Shown here in pieces: positions 36,475-45,222 of a stretch of DNA of 64,000 nucleotides. Below the pieces are notes generated by a model. The model ran no database searches and was not told where the DNA came from. It worked only from the letters and a program-made list of their open reading frames with translations. The DNA is from Paraburkholderia sejongensis (GTDB taxonomy: Bacteria > Pseudomonadota > Gammaproteobacteria > Burkholderiales > Burkholderiaceae): contig NZ_JAJITD010000019.1 of assembly GCF_020880815.1 (NCBI RefSeq), positions 1 to 64,000 of the forward strand, in the 5' to 3' direction. Each line of letters begins with the position of its first letter. Position 1 is the first letter of the stretch. The position numbers and the translations under genes were made by a program.

Positions 36475-37137
36475 TCATGCCATGAAGCGCGCGAGGCGGG
36501 ACTCGGCCCACATCCCCGCGCGCGAGGTCAGTTCGACCAGCGCGAGGTAGCACACGCACAGCACCAGCAGGGTTTCGACGAAAGCGAAGGTTGCCGAACC
36601 GATGCCGGTCAGCACGAAGGTCAGCTCGGGCACGGTGACGATCGACAGCACCGCGGTTTCCTTGCTCAACACGATGATCAGATTGGTCAGCGCGGGCACG
36701 ATCAGCACCAGCATCTGCGGCGCCTGAATACGCAGGATTGCTTGCCAGCGCGTGAGGCCGAGGCACGCCGCCGCTTCCAGATGACCGCGCGGCACCGACT
36801 GGAAACCGGAGCGGAATACCTCGGCGAAATACGCGCTGCCGTAAAGGCCGAGGCCGACGATGCCGGCCGTCATCGGTTCGAGTGTCAGACCGATCGATGG
36901 ACCGCCGTAGTACAGCAAAAAGAGTTGCACCAGAAACGGCGTGCCGCGCAGCAACTCGATATAGACGCGCAGCGCGGCGCGCACCCAGCGTCCGCAGAAC
37001 AGTTGCAGCACCGCGATCAGAAAACCGATCGCGAGACCGATCGCGACGCCGGCGGCCCAACTGCCGAGCGTGGTCGCGAGACCGGCGGCGATGGGCTGCA
37101 GGTTGTGCGTGATGATGGCGGGATCGAACGTTTGCAT
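36475..37137 (-). CDS. Amino acid-type ABC transporter permease
   Basis: 220 residues with five membrane segments of the HisM/GlnP type. Family motifs LRGTPFLVQLFLLYYGGPSI and GHLEAAACLGLTRWQAILRI (the EAA loop contacting the ATPase) are intact. Pairs with the permease gene 26 bases upstream to form a heterodimer. Confidence 0.92.
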   Translation of the reverse strand: MQTFDPAIITHNLQPIAAGLATTLGSWAAGVAIGLAIGFLIAVLQLFCGRWVRAALRVYIELLRGTPFLVQLFLLYYGGPSIGLTLEPMTAGIVGLGLYGSAYFAEVFRSGFQSVPRGHLEAAACLGLTRWQAILRIQAPQMLVLIVPALTNLIIVLSKETAVLSIVTVPELTFVLTGIGSATFAFVETLLVLCVCYLALVELTSRAGMWAESRLARFMA

Positions 37138-37163
37138 GGCGGTCTGGGCGTGGATGGCAGCGG

Positions 37164-37814
37164 TCAGGCGTGCCGCAAACGGTGTTCGGCCGTGTGCGCG
37201 ACGAGCGCAAGCGCACCGCAGATCACGAAGTAGATCAGGCCGGCCGCGACATACGCTTCGAGCGGCCGGTAGGTGCTCGCGGCGATGTTCTGCGCGGTGC
37301 GGGTAATTTCGGCGACGCCGACCACCGAGATCAGCGACGACGCCTTGATCAGCAGCACCATTTCATTGACCAGCGACGGCAGCGTCAGACGAAACGCCTG
37401 CGGCACCAGAATGCGCCGCAGCGTATCGAGCGGCGTGAGGCCGAGCATGCGCGCCGCTTCCAGGTGGCCGGGCGGAATGCTCAGAAAGCCGCCGCGCAGA
37501 ATTTCGGCGATATAGGACGCGGAGCACAGCGATACCGTGCTGATCGCGGCGACGAGCGGCGACACGTTGATGCCGGCGAACGGCAGCAGGTAGTAGACCA
37601 GCAGCAGCTGCACCAGCATCGGCACGCCGCGAAAGAAGAACACATAGGCGCCGCCGGCCAGCCGTGCCGCGCGATGCTGCGACAGCCGCGCGCTGCACAC
37701 CGCGATCGCGACGAAGAAACCGATCACGAGGCCGCTCAGCGAAATGCCGATGGTCGCTAGCGCGGCCTGCAGCAGCAGCGGCAGGCCCTGAACGAAGACG
37801 GTCGTATCGAACAT
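37164..37814 (-). CDS. Amino acid-type ABC transporter permease
   Basis: 216 residues with five membrane segments; FFRGVPMLVQLLLVYYLLPF and GHLEAARMLGLTPLDTLRRI correspond to the conserved permease motif and EAA loop. It lies between the binding protein gene and the second permease on the minus strand, as in most polar amino acid transporter operons. Confidence 0.92.
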   Translation of the reverse strand: MFDTTVFVQGLPLLLQAALATIGISLSGLVIGFFVAIAVCSARLSQHRAARLAGGAYVFFFRGVPMLVQLLLVYYLLPFAGINVSPLVAAISTVSLCSASYIAEILRGGFLSIPPGHLEAARMLGLTPLDTLRRILVPQAFRLTLPSLVNEMVLLIKASSLISVVGVAEITRTAQNIAASTYRPLEAYVAAGLIYFVICGALALVAHTAEHRLRHA

Positions 37815-37899
37815 GATGTGCCGGCCGGTGGGACGGTAAGGGCGGCGCGCGGCCCGTTGCGGGGCGCCGCGCCGATCGTGCTCAGGACACTTGCGGCGC

Positions 37900-38727
37900 T
37901 CAGTAGTTCGGCGCCGGCAGCGTGGTCGGCATATCCATCGCGACGCCGAACCATTTCTTCTGCAACGCGGCGAGGCGGCCGTCGTTATGCATCTTCACGA
38001 GCGCCGCGTTGAACGCGTCGGCGAGCGGTTTGCTGTCGGCGTCCTTGCGTAGCGCGTACGCGAAGTACACCTTCGCGCCGAACGGCGGCTGCACGACCGC
38101 GAACATCTCCGGGCGCTGCTTCGCGACATACGCGATATTGGTCATCGAGTTCGCGACCGCCGCGATGCGGCCGGCGGCGAGGTCCGCATACGCCTGGTTG
38201 TTGTCCACGTACTCGCGGATTTCGGGCGGCTTGGGCAGCGTCGCGGTGTAGGCCTTCAACTGGTCGAGCTGGGCCGAGCCCTTGCCCGCGCCGACCGTCT
38301 TGCCGGCGATATCCGCCGATTGCTTCAGCGACGTATCGTTCGCGCGCTTGAGCAGCGCGTCGGTCGCGTCGGCGACCGGCAGCGTGTACGTGTAGCGTTC
38401 CATGCGCGCCTTCGTGATCGTCAACGGGCCGCCGACCATGTCGAACTTGCCCGCTTCGAGACCGGGCAGCACGCTCGGCCACGGCAGATCGATGAAGCGC
38501 ACCTTCACGCCGATTTCCTTGCCGACCTCCGCGAACAGATCCTTGTTGAAGCCGGCCTGCTGACCGTTCTGCAGAAAGTCGAACGGCGCGAACTGCATCT
38601 CGGTGCCGACCACCAGTTCACCGGCTTTTTTTACTTTGGCGAGCTGATCGTCGGCATAAGCGGCGACGCTGGCCGCGCACAGCGACAGCATGACCAGACC
38701 ACATTTCCAGCCTGCAAGGATACGCAT
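37900..38727 (-). CDS. ABC transporter substrate-binding protein, polar amino acid type
   Basis: 275 residues. Signal peptide (MRILAGWKCGLVMLSLCAAS, cleavage after AYA), then the SBP type 3 fold: VGTEMQFAPFDFLQNGQQAG, GGPLTITKARMERYTYTLPV, and a C-terminal LAALQKKWFGV. CCGGAGAA precedes ATG 38727. The gene is divergent from a dioxygenase and shares the GTATATAC-containing control region with it. The ligand may be an amino acid or an amino-acid-like compound broken down by the neighbouring enzymes; the sequence does not say which. Confidence 0.92.
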   Translation of the reverse strand: MRILAGWKCGLVMLSLCAASVAAYADDQLAKVKKAGELVVGTEMQFAPFDFLQNGQQAGFNKDLFAEVGKEIGVKVRFIDLPWPSVLPGLEAGKFDMVGGPLTITKARMERYTYTLPVADATDALLKRANDTSLKQSADIAGKTVGAGKGSAQLDQLKAYTATLPKPPEIREYVDNNQAYADLAAGRIAAVANSMTNIAYVAKQRPEMFAVVQPPFGAKVYFAYALRKDADSKPLADAFNAALVKMHNDGRLAALQKKWFGVAMDMPTTLPAPNY

Positions 38728-38825
38728 GGGATTCTCCGGGGGCGAACGGGGTTCGGATCGTTGTGATGTTTCTGGTCGGCATGGAACGCGTGGCGACGAC
38801 TGCGCGTTGCGCTTCCTGCCAGGCA

Positions 38826-38942
38826 GTATATACCGCGTTTCCAGCGGAAAATAAATGCTCTCGCGAGTAGAGAAAAGCCCTGATATCAAGGTGTGCGATG
38901 CAACTTGCCCCGTTGCTTTTGGCGGTATATACAACTGCAATG
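38826..38942. promoter_or_regulatory. Two GTATATAC boxes in the divergent ABC/dioxygenase promoter region
   Basis: The palindrome GTATATAC occurs at 38826-38833 and again at 38935-38942, 109 bp apart (start to start), one nearer to each divergent gene. The flanks are related (GGCAGTATATACCGC and GGCGGTATATACAAC). The core fits the GT-N-TA-N-AC pattern known for HutC-subfamily GntR repressors, two of which are encoded in this locus. The spacing is close to 10 helical turns, so looping between bound repressors is possible. Confidence 0.65.
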
Positions 38943-39046
38943 CAGCGGCGCGGCAGCGCTTTTTTGCCGGCTCGCGCCGGGCGTTTCAGCAGCGGAAACC
39001 GCCGTACCGGAACTTTCATTCGTCCGATCTTCGAAGGAGCAGTGCA

Positions 39047-40018
39047 ATGCCCGTGACCCGCATTCCGATCATCGATCTCGCCGGCGTACGCGCGCGCGAT
39101 CCGCATGCGCTGCAACGCGTCGCGACGCAAATTCATGAAGCGTGTACGACGATCGGCTTTTTCTACATCGTCAATCACGGCGTGCCGCAAGCGACGATCG
39201 ATGCCGCCGAGCAAGCCGCGCGCACGTTCTTCGCGTTTCCGGTCGAGACGAAACGGCGCGCGGCGGTCAATCACCGGCATCGCGGTTTCAACGCGCTCGG
39301 CGACGCGACGATGTATCAGGCGAAGCGCCCCGACTACAAGGAGTTCTTCAGCATCGGCCTCGAATTGCCGGAGGACGATCCGGACGTGCTCGCGGGCCAG
39401 GCGTTGCGCGGGCCGAACAACTGGCCGGACTTCATGCCGCAATTGCGGCCGGCGCTGTACGGCTATTACGAGGCGCTCGGCGCGTGCGGCGCCGATCTGT
39501 TGCGCGCGGTCGCGCTGAGTCTTGGCGTCGATGCGGATTTTTTTGCGCCGCGCTATACGAAGCGGATGCAGCGCACGCAGATGGTCTACTATCCGCCGCA
39601 GCCGCCGCAAGCGCAGGACGACCAGTTCGGCGTCGCGCCGCATACCGACTACGGCTGCATCACGCTGCTGTGGCAGGATCAGGTCGGCGGGCTGCAGGTG
39701 CGCGAGATCGCCAACGATACGTGGATCGATGCGCCGCCCATTGAAGGCAGCTTCGTCGTCAACGTCGGCGATCTGCTCGCGCGCTGGACCAACGACCGCT
39801 TCCGCTCGACCTTGCATCGGGTGATCAACGCGTCGGGGCGCGAGCGCTATTCGATCGCGACGTTCTACGATCCGACCTATGGCGCGCTGGTCGATCCGCG
39901 CGAACTGGGCGCGAGCGATGCGCAGGTCAAATATCAGCCGGTGGCCGCCGGCGATTACATACTCGGCCGGATCAACGACTCGATGGGCTATCGCAAGAAA
40001 CTCGCCGCCGCGTCATAA
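39047..40018 (+). CDS. Isopenicillin N synthase-family 2OG-Fe(II)-type dioxygenase
   Basis: 323 residues. The non-heme iron ligands H199, D201 (HTDYGCITLLW) and H257 (LHRVINAS) and the co-substrate pair RYS (R267, S269) are in place. GFFYIVNHGVP is the usual N-terminal motif of the family. AAGGAG stands 7 bases before ATG 39047. It is divergent from the binding protein gene and 24 bases upstream of an FAD-linked oxidase. Bacterial relatives hydroxylate or desaturate small molecules; the substrate is presumably what the ABC system imports, but this is inference. Confidence 0.88.
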   Translation: MPVTRIPIIDLAGVRARDPHALQRVATQIHEACTTIGFFYIVNHGVPQATIDAAEQAARTFFAFPVETKRRAAVNHRHRGFNALGDATMYQAKRPDYKEFFSIGLELPEDDPDVLAGQALRGPNNWPDFMPQLRPALYGYYEALGACGADLLRAVALSLGVDADFFAPRYTKRMQRTQMVYYPPQPPQAQDDQFGVAPHTDYGCITLLWQDQVGGLQVREIANDTWIDAPPIEGSFVVNVGDLLARWTNDRFRSTLHRVINASGRERYSIATFYDPTYGALVDPRELGASDAQVKYQPVAAGDYILGRINDSMGYRKKLAAAS

Positions 40019-40042
40019 GGCGGTCAACAACAGGACTACTGG

Positions 40043-41503
40043 ATGACAGATCACGGTATTACCCAGCAGCCGGTGCATGAGCCGGCCGACGCGGCCGCGC
40101 CGCTCGCGGCGAATCTTGGCGCGAATCTCGACGCGACCCTCAACGCACTGCGCGCCGCGCTCGGCGCCGACGCGGTGCGCGTCGGCGAGCAGATCGGCGA
40201 ACGCGCGCTGACCGACTGGACCCGTCACGAACCGACGCGGCCGGCCGCGTTGCTACTGCCGCGTACAGTCGAACAGGTATCGCGCGCGCTCGCGATCTGC
40301 CATGCCGCGCATCAACCGGTGGTGCCGCAAGGCGGAATGACCGGACTCGCGGGCGGCGCGATCGCGCGCGCGACCGATATCGCGTTGTCGCTCGAACGAC
40401 TCAGCGGCGTCGAAGAACTCGACAGCGCGTCGGCGACCTTGACCGTGCGCGCCGGCACCACGTTGCAGGCCGCGCAGGAAGCGGCGGAGCAGGCGGGCTT
40501 CGAACTCGCGCTCGATCTCGGCGCGCGCGGCTCGTGTCAGATCGGCGGCAATCTGGCGACCAACGCGGGCGGCAACCGCGTGATCCAGTCGGGCACCGCG
40601 CGCGACCAGGTGCTCGGACTCGAAGTGGTGCTTGCCAATGGCGACGTGCTGACCTCGCTCGGCAAGATGGTCAAGAACAACACCGGCTATGACCTGAAGC
40701 ACTGGTTCATCGGCTCGGAAGGCACGCTCGGCGTGATCACGCGCGCGGTGTTGCGGCTGCATCCGCGGCGCGCGGCGCGCCATACCGCGCTGGTCGCGCT
40801 CGGCGATTACGACGCGGCGGTGAGCCTGCTGCGGCGGCTGGCGACGCGCTTCGGCAACGACATCGGCGCGTTCGAAATCATGTGGCCGGACTTCTACGAT
40901 TTCGGCGTGAAGCTGACCGGCACGCGCTCGCCGTTCGCGCTCGCGCATCCGCTCTATGCCTTGATCGAGCACGCGGGCTTCGATGCCGACGACGATGGCA
41001 CGCGTTTCGCGCAAGCGCTGAACGACGCGCTCGAAGCGGGCGCGCTGCGCGACGCGGTGATCGCGCAGTCGGTCGCCGATGCGCGCGCGCTGTGGGCGAT
41101 CCGCGAATGCACGGCGGAGTTTCCGGTGCGGCTCGATCCGATCAACTTCGACGTGAGCTTGCCGATCGGCGAGATCGGAGCGTTCGTCGAGCGCTGCCGC
41201 GTGGCGTTGAACGAGCGTTGGCCCGGCAACGAAGCGTATTTCTTCGGCCATATCGGCGACTCGAATCTGCATCTGACCGTCGACGGCCGCTCGGTGCCCG
41301 GCGTCGATCATCACGCGGTCTATGCGTTCGTCTACGAGATGCTCGGGCCGTTGCGCGGCTCGGTGTCGGCCGAGCATGGGATCGGCTTGCTGAAGCGCGA
41401 GTTTTTGCCGATCTCGCGTTCGCCGGCGGAGCTCGCGGCGATGGTCGCGATCAAGCGCGCGCTCGATCCGCACGGCATTCTGAATCCGGGCAAGCTGTTT
41501 TAA
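40043..41503 (+). CDS. FAD-binding oxidoreductase (GlcD/D-2-hydroxyacid dehydrogenase type)
   Basis: 486 residues: FAD-binding type 4 domain (~60-235; VVPQGGMTGLAGGA, ARGSCQIGGNLATNAGGNRV) and FAD-oxidase C-terminal domain (~240-485; FFGHIGDSNLHLTV, SAEHGIGLLKREFLPISRS, HGILNPGKLF). The family oxidises D-2-hydroxyacids such as D-lactate, D-2-hydroxyglutarate or glycolate. It is in an operon with the dioxygenase, which suggests that a hydroxylated product is further oxidised to a 2-oxoacid. Confidence 0.88.
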   Translation: MTDHGITQQPVHEPADAAAPLAANLGANLDATLNALRAALGADAVRVGEQIGERALTDWTRHEPTRPAALLLPRTVEQVSRALAICHAAHQPVVPQGGMTGLAGGAIARATDIALSLERLSGVEELDSASATLTVRAGTTLQAAQEAAEQAGFELALDLGARGSCQIGGNLATNAGGNRVIQSGTARDQVLGLEVVLANGDVLTSLGKMVKNNTGYDLKHWFIGSEGTLGVITRAVLRLHPRRAARHTALVALGDYDAAVSLLRRLATRFGNDIGAFEIMWPDFYDFGVKLTGTRSPFALAHPLYALIEHAGFDADDDGTRFAQALNDALEAGALRDAVIAQSVADARALWAIRECTAEFPVRLDPINFDVSLPIGEIGAFVERCRVALNERWPGNEAYFFGHIGDSNLHLTVDGRSVPGVDHHAVYAFVYEMLGPLRGSVSAEHGIGLLKREFLPISRSPAELAAMVAIKRALDPHGILNPGKLF

Positions 41504-41553
41504 GGGCCCATCGGCGGCATATGGGCGGCGCGTCGGCGGCTGCGGCGTCGCCG

Positions 41554-44500
41554 TCAGTGCTCGTCCAGATAGCGGACGATCAGCGGATAAACATCGACCG
41601 CCGCGTTCTTGCCGAAGATGCAGTCGATATGTCCGTAACCCGGAATCAGATGCCGTTCATACGGCTGCTCGGGGAAGCGGTTGCGCAGCATGTCGAAGGT
41701 CAGTTCGGTGCTTACCGGCAGATAGGTTTCGTTCCTGTCGCCGTGAATAAAGCCGATCGGCAGCCGCATTCCTTCGATTCCCTTCATCCCGTTCGCGCCG
41801 GCGAGATAGACATTCTCGCCGTGCGCATCGACCACGTGACCGGCCCGCACCATCGTGGCCAGATGCTGGAACACCGCCATGTCGTGGATACCGAACAATT
41901 CCTGCAGGTTCGCATGCAGCGTCTCGTTCAACTGCTCGTGCTCGTACAGCAGTCCATACAGGAAGGTCGCGCGATGGCAGATCGGATTGCCGCAACCCTC
42001 GTCGTGATCGAGCGGATAGAGCCGCAGCGCTTCGTCGAACAGATTCGCGGGCCACGAATCGTGTTGCGTGTAAGCAGTGAGATCGCGCACGTGCAGATGC
42101 TGCATCAGGTCCGGGATATGCAGCCCGGCCTTCACGCGCTGCAACTTGCCCGGCACCGGATGCGCGGCCACCTGCGAGATCACCGCCGAGCGCACGCCGG
42201 CGAGCCCGTATAGCAGCGACATGCTGAGCGCGAGGCCGCCCATGCAATGGCCGAGCACCTGGATTTGCGGCACACCGGTCAGCTCGCGAATCTTCGCGAC
42301 CGCCGCGGGGATGTCCTCGCGCGCGACCTTGTCGACGTCGGTCGGCACCAGCACGCTCGGCAGTTCGATGCTGACGCGCAGATCGACGAGCCACACGTCG
42401 TAGTCCGACGCGCATAGATATTCGACGAGGTTGGTCGCGATCAGATCGGTCGAAAAGATCCGGCTCGATACGCCCGAGCCGTGGATCAGCAGGACCGGTT
42501 TCGCGGGCTTGCCGCTGGCCGCGTCGTGGTAGCGCGTGAGTTTTAGTGTGGTGCCGTCGGGCGTCGTGAAGAACGTGATCTGCGGCGGCGGCGCGCGCAG
42601 CGTGCGCTTCGCGCGCGGCGCCAGCGTCGGATCGTAGAACTGCAGCGGCGCGGCGACCCCGCCGTATTCGCTAAACAGCACGCCCGCGAAGAACTTGCCG
42701 AACTTCAGCGTCCATTCGAGGCGGGTCTTCAGATCGGGCGCATGCGTGACTTCGAGCGTGCGCTGCTGCTTCAGGAAGTTCGCCGGCGTGATTATCAGCG
42801 TCGCGGTGCCGGCCAGCGGCGCCGTTTCATCAGCCGACGCGCGGATTTGCGCATACAGCGTGTTGGTCTGCTCCCACAGGTTGATCGGCGACGTGCGCGT
42901 GATGATCTTCCGGCCGGTCAGGTACCAGGTTTTGCCTTCCACTGAAGCGAGCGTCATGTGATACGTCATGTTGCGCTCGTCGACGTCCGATGCGTCGACC
43001 ACGAACAGGTTGAACGTGCCGTCGGTGATCGTCAGCGGTTGCGCGGACAGCGCGGGGCAGGTCAGCGTGCCGGCGGTGCGCGCCAGATGATCCGGATTGC
43101 GCAGCATATCGGCGAGGTCGTCCGATTCGACCGTCAGCGTGAATTCGATCGGACTGGTTGCCGCGTCGCCCACGGCCGCGGGCGTGTAGGTGCCGACCAT
43201 CGTTTCGGTGAAGCGCAGGCCGATCTTCTGCGCGGGCGGCGGCGCGGCTGTGCCTTGCGCCGCGTAGTCGATGGACCAGCCGTGCTTCGCGGCGAGCAGC
43301 GCGCAGTTGCGTTCGGCGAGCGCGGAAATCGTCAGCAGCGGATTGACGCCGAGCGACATCGGCATCACCGCGCCATCCATCACGTACAGACCGTCGTGCA
43401 CCGCGTTGCCGGTCGCGCCACTGAACACGCAGCCGGTGTGATCGACCACCCCATGCTGCGCGTCCTCGCCCATCCCGCAGCCGCCGAGCGGATGCACGGT
43501 GACGGTGCGGCGGCCGAGAATTTCCGTCGAGATCGGATTGCGCAGATATTTGCCGCCGAGCGGCACGCTCGCCTTGATCAGCACGTCCTCGATGGTCTGG
43601 AACACCGGCTGGCTGCCGGCGTTCGGCCATGCGATACGCGCGCGGCCGCGGTCGTCGATCGAGATGCGGCCGCGTTCGTCGTCGTGCGCCATCACGAGGT
43701 AGCTCTGCGTGTGATGCAGCGCGCCGTGATACGGGCCGCGGATCACGTTGTCGATCGTGCGCGCGTCGTACGCGAGCCGTTCGTGCAGCGGCGGCGTGCC
43801 GGCCGGATCGACGCCTTCGAGCGGCGCGGCCGCCCCGAGCATCGCGACCAGCGCTTCGCCGACCGGTCCGGCCAGCGAGCCTTCCTCGATCACGTAGCCA
43901 TCCTGAACATCGGCGGCCGCCGCGCGATTGTCGATCAGGCCGGTTATGGTCGGCCCGACCGGCTCGATCTCGCCCGCGGTGTGCTCGCCCCAGCCGACGC
44001 CGTTGATCGTGTCCCGGGTGTTGTACGCGAACGCGAGCACGTCGCCATTGCCGGTGAAATGCTGGCCGAGCATATCGGATAGGTTCAGCCCCGCGTCGCG
44101 CGAGCGCAGCAGCAATGCGGTCGAGCCGATCGAGCCGGCCGCGATGATCACGATATCGGCGAGCACGAATAGATCGGGCGCGCCGAAGCTTTCGCGGCCG
44201 AGCTTGACCAGCTGGAAGTTGACCTTCCATTGCTGCGTGGCCGGATCACGCAACACGGAATGCACGGCCGTGCCGGTGAAAATCTGCGCGCCGTGCGCGA
44301 CCGCATCGGGCAGATAGTTCATATGGGTGGAGTTTTTCGCGTCGTAGTTGCACCCGGAGTTGCAATCGCCGCAACCGACGCACGCGTGCTGTTCGACGCC
44401 GGCCGCATTCGGGCCGCTGTTGAACGTGACCGTGATCGGCGGCCGGCTGAAACGGTCGGCCATGCCGAGCGCCTGCGCGGATTTTTCGAGCGCCTGCAGC

Positions 44501-44970
44501 TTCGGCAGCGGCGGGAAATCGGCGGGCACCGGCGCCGGCGACAGCATTTGCCACGCGAGCGCGTAGCCGTCGTCGCGGCCGCGCTGATCGGCGCGCAGCG
44601 CGGCAGGCCAGCGCGGATCGTCCCACAGCCGCGGATCTGCTCGCAGCGCGACGTTCGCATTGATCAGCGAGGTGCCGCCCAACCCGCAGCCGACCACCGC
44701 GTTGACGTCCTCGTTCACGTGCACTTCGATTAGCGCGAGCCGCGAGCCGATCTGTTCGGCCGCAGTGTTGTACTGAATATTTTCGACGCCCTGCACGGGC
44801 GTGCGCGGATACTCGCCCGCGATGAACTCGCGGCCGCGTTCGAGCACGCACACGCTGCGGCCCGCGCGCGCCATCCGGCTCGCGGCGATCGCGCCGCCGT
44901 AGCCCGAACCTATCACTACCACCTCGTAATGCGATTGCAGCGCCGTCGGCGCGCTCGATAAGCGGTTCAT
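41554..44970 (-). CDS. GMC oxidoreductase fused to an alpha/beta hydrolase (cholesterol-oxidase-like)
   Basis: 1138 residues. N-terminal half (~1-590): GMC flavoprotein with VVVIGSGYGGAIAASRMARA for FAD, HPLGGCGMGEDAQHG near its end, and a four-Cys cluster (C197, C200, C203, C207) between. Middle (~600-790): a domain resembling none recognised. C-terminal part (~830-1138): alpha/beta hydrolase with LLIHGSGVSSRIF (oxyanion loop), nucleophile elbow LGHCMGG with Cys909 where Ser is usual, and the His in PGYGHIDCIFG. ATG 44970 has GAGGTGG upstream. Such fusions occur in proteobacteria and actinobacteria next to sterol or hydrocarbon genes; substrate here is unknown. Confidence 0.87.
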   Translation of the reverse strand: MNRLSSAPTALQSHYEVVVIGSGYGGAIAASRMARAGRSVCVLERGREFIAGEYPRTPVQGVENIQYNTAAEQIGSRLALIEVHVNEDVNAVVGCGLGGTSLINANVALRADPRLWDDPRWPAALRADQRGRDDGYALAWQMLSPAPVPADFPPLPKLQALEKSAQALGMADRFSRPPITVTFNSGPNAAGVEQHACVGCGDCNSGCNYDAKNSTHMNYLPDAVAHGAQIFTGTAVHSVLRDPATQQWKVNFQLVKLGRESFGAPDLFVLADIVIIAAGSIGSTALLLRSRDAGLNLSDMLGQHFTGNGDVLAFAYNTRDTINGVGWGEHTAGEIEPVGPTITGLIDNRAAAADVQDGYVIEEGSLAGPVGEALVAMLGAAAPLEGVDPAGTPPLHERLAYDARTIDNVIRGPYHGALHHTQSYLVMAHDDERGRISIDDRGRARIAWPNAGSQPVFQTIEDVLIKASVPLGGKYLRNPISTEILGRRTVTVHPLGGCGMGEDAQHGVVDHTGCVFSGATGNAVHDGLYVMDGAVMPMSLGVNPLLTISALAERNCALLAAKHGWSIDYAAQGTAAPPPAQKIGLRFTETMVGTYTPAAVGDAATSPIEFTLTVESDDLADMLRNPDHLARTAGTLTCPALSAQPLTITDGTFNLFVVDASDVDERNMTYHMTLASVEGKTWYLTGRKIITRTSPINLWEQTNTLYAQIRASADETAPLAGTATLIITPANFLKQQRTLEVTHAPDLKTRLEWTLKFGKFFAGVLFSEYGGVAAPLQFYDPTLAPRAKRTLRAPPPQITFFTTPDGTTLKLTRYHDAASGKPAKPVLLIHGSGVSSRIFSTDLIATNLVEYLCASDYDVWLVDLRVSIELPSVLVPTDVDKVAREDIPAAVAKIRELTGVPQIQVLGHCMGGLALSMSLLYGLAGVRSAVISQVAAHPVPGKLQRVKAGLHIPDLMQHLHVRDLTAYTQHDSWPANLFDEALRLYPLDHDEGCGNPICHRATFLYGLLYEHEQLNETLHANLQELFGIHDMAVFQHLATMVRAGHVVDAHGENVYLAGANGMKGIEGMRLPIGFIHGDRNETYLPVSTELTFDMLRNRFPEQPYERHLIPGYGHIDCIFGKNAAVDVYPLIVRYLDEH

Positions 44971-45074
44971 CGGGACCACCTCGTCTGGAATCGGATGCGG
45001 GGAGCGCAAGCTGCGCTTCGGAACAAAGACGGCGCGTGGCGGCAGCTTTTTTATCGTAGGCGCAACGCGCGCGC

Positions 45075-45101
45075 AAAAAAAGCGCGCCGTGGAGGGCGCG
45101 C
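45075..45101 (-). terminator. Terminator for the sigma-like gene
   Basis: On the minus strand GCGCGCC and GGCGCGC pair with a 6-base loop and are followed by seven T (plus-strand A at 45075-45081). It is about 120 bases after the stop of the gene at 45223. Confidence 0.8.
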
Positions 45102-45222
45102 AGACGTAGCGTGCGAGGTACCGGGGCGCATGGCCGGGACGTCCCCTTGCCGGTGATAGCCGGCCGTCCCGTCATGCGCCGCTGTCGTCGCCTTTATGTG
45201 GCCGGTTTGTTATCCGAACTAA

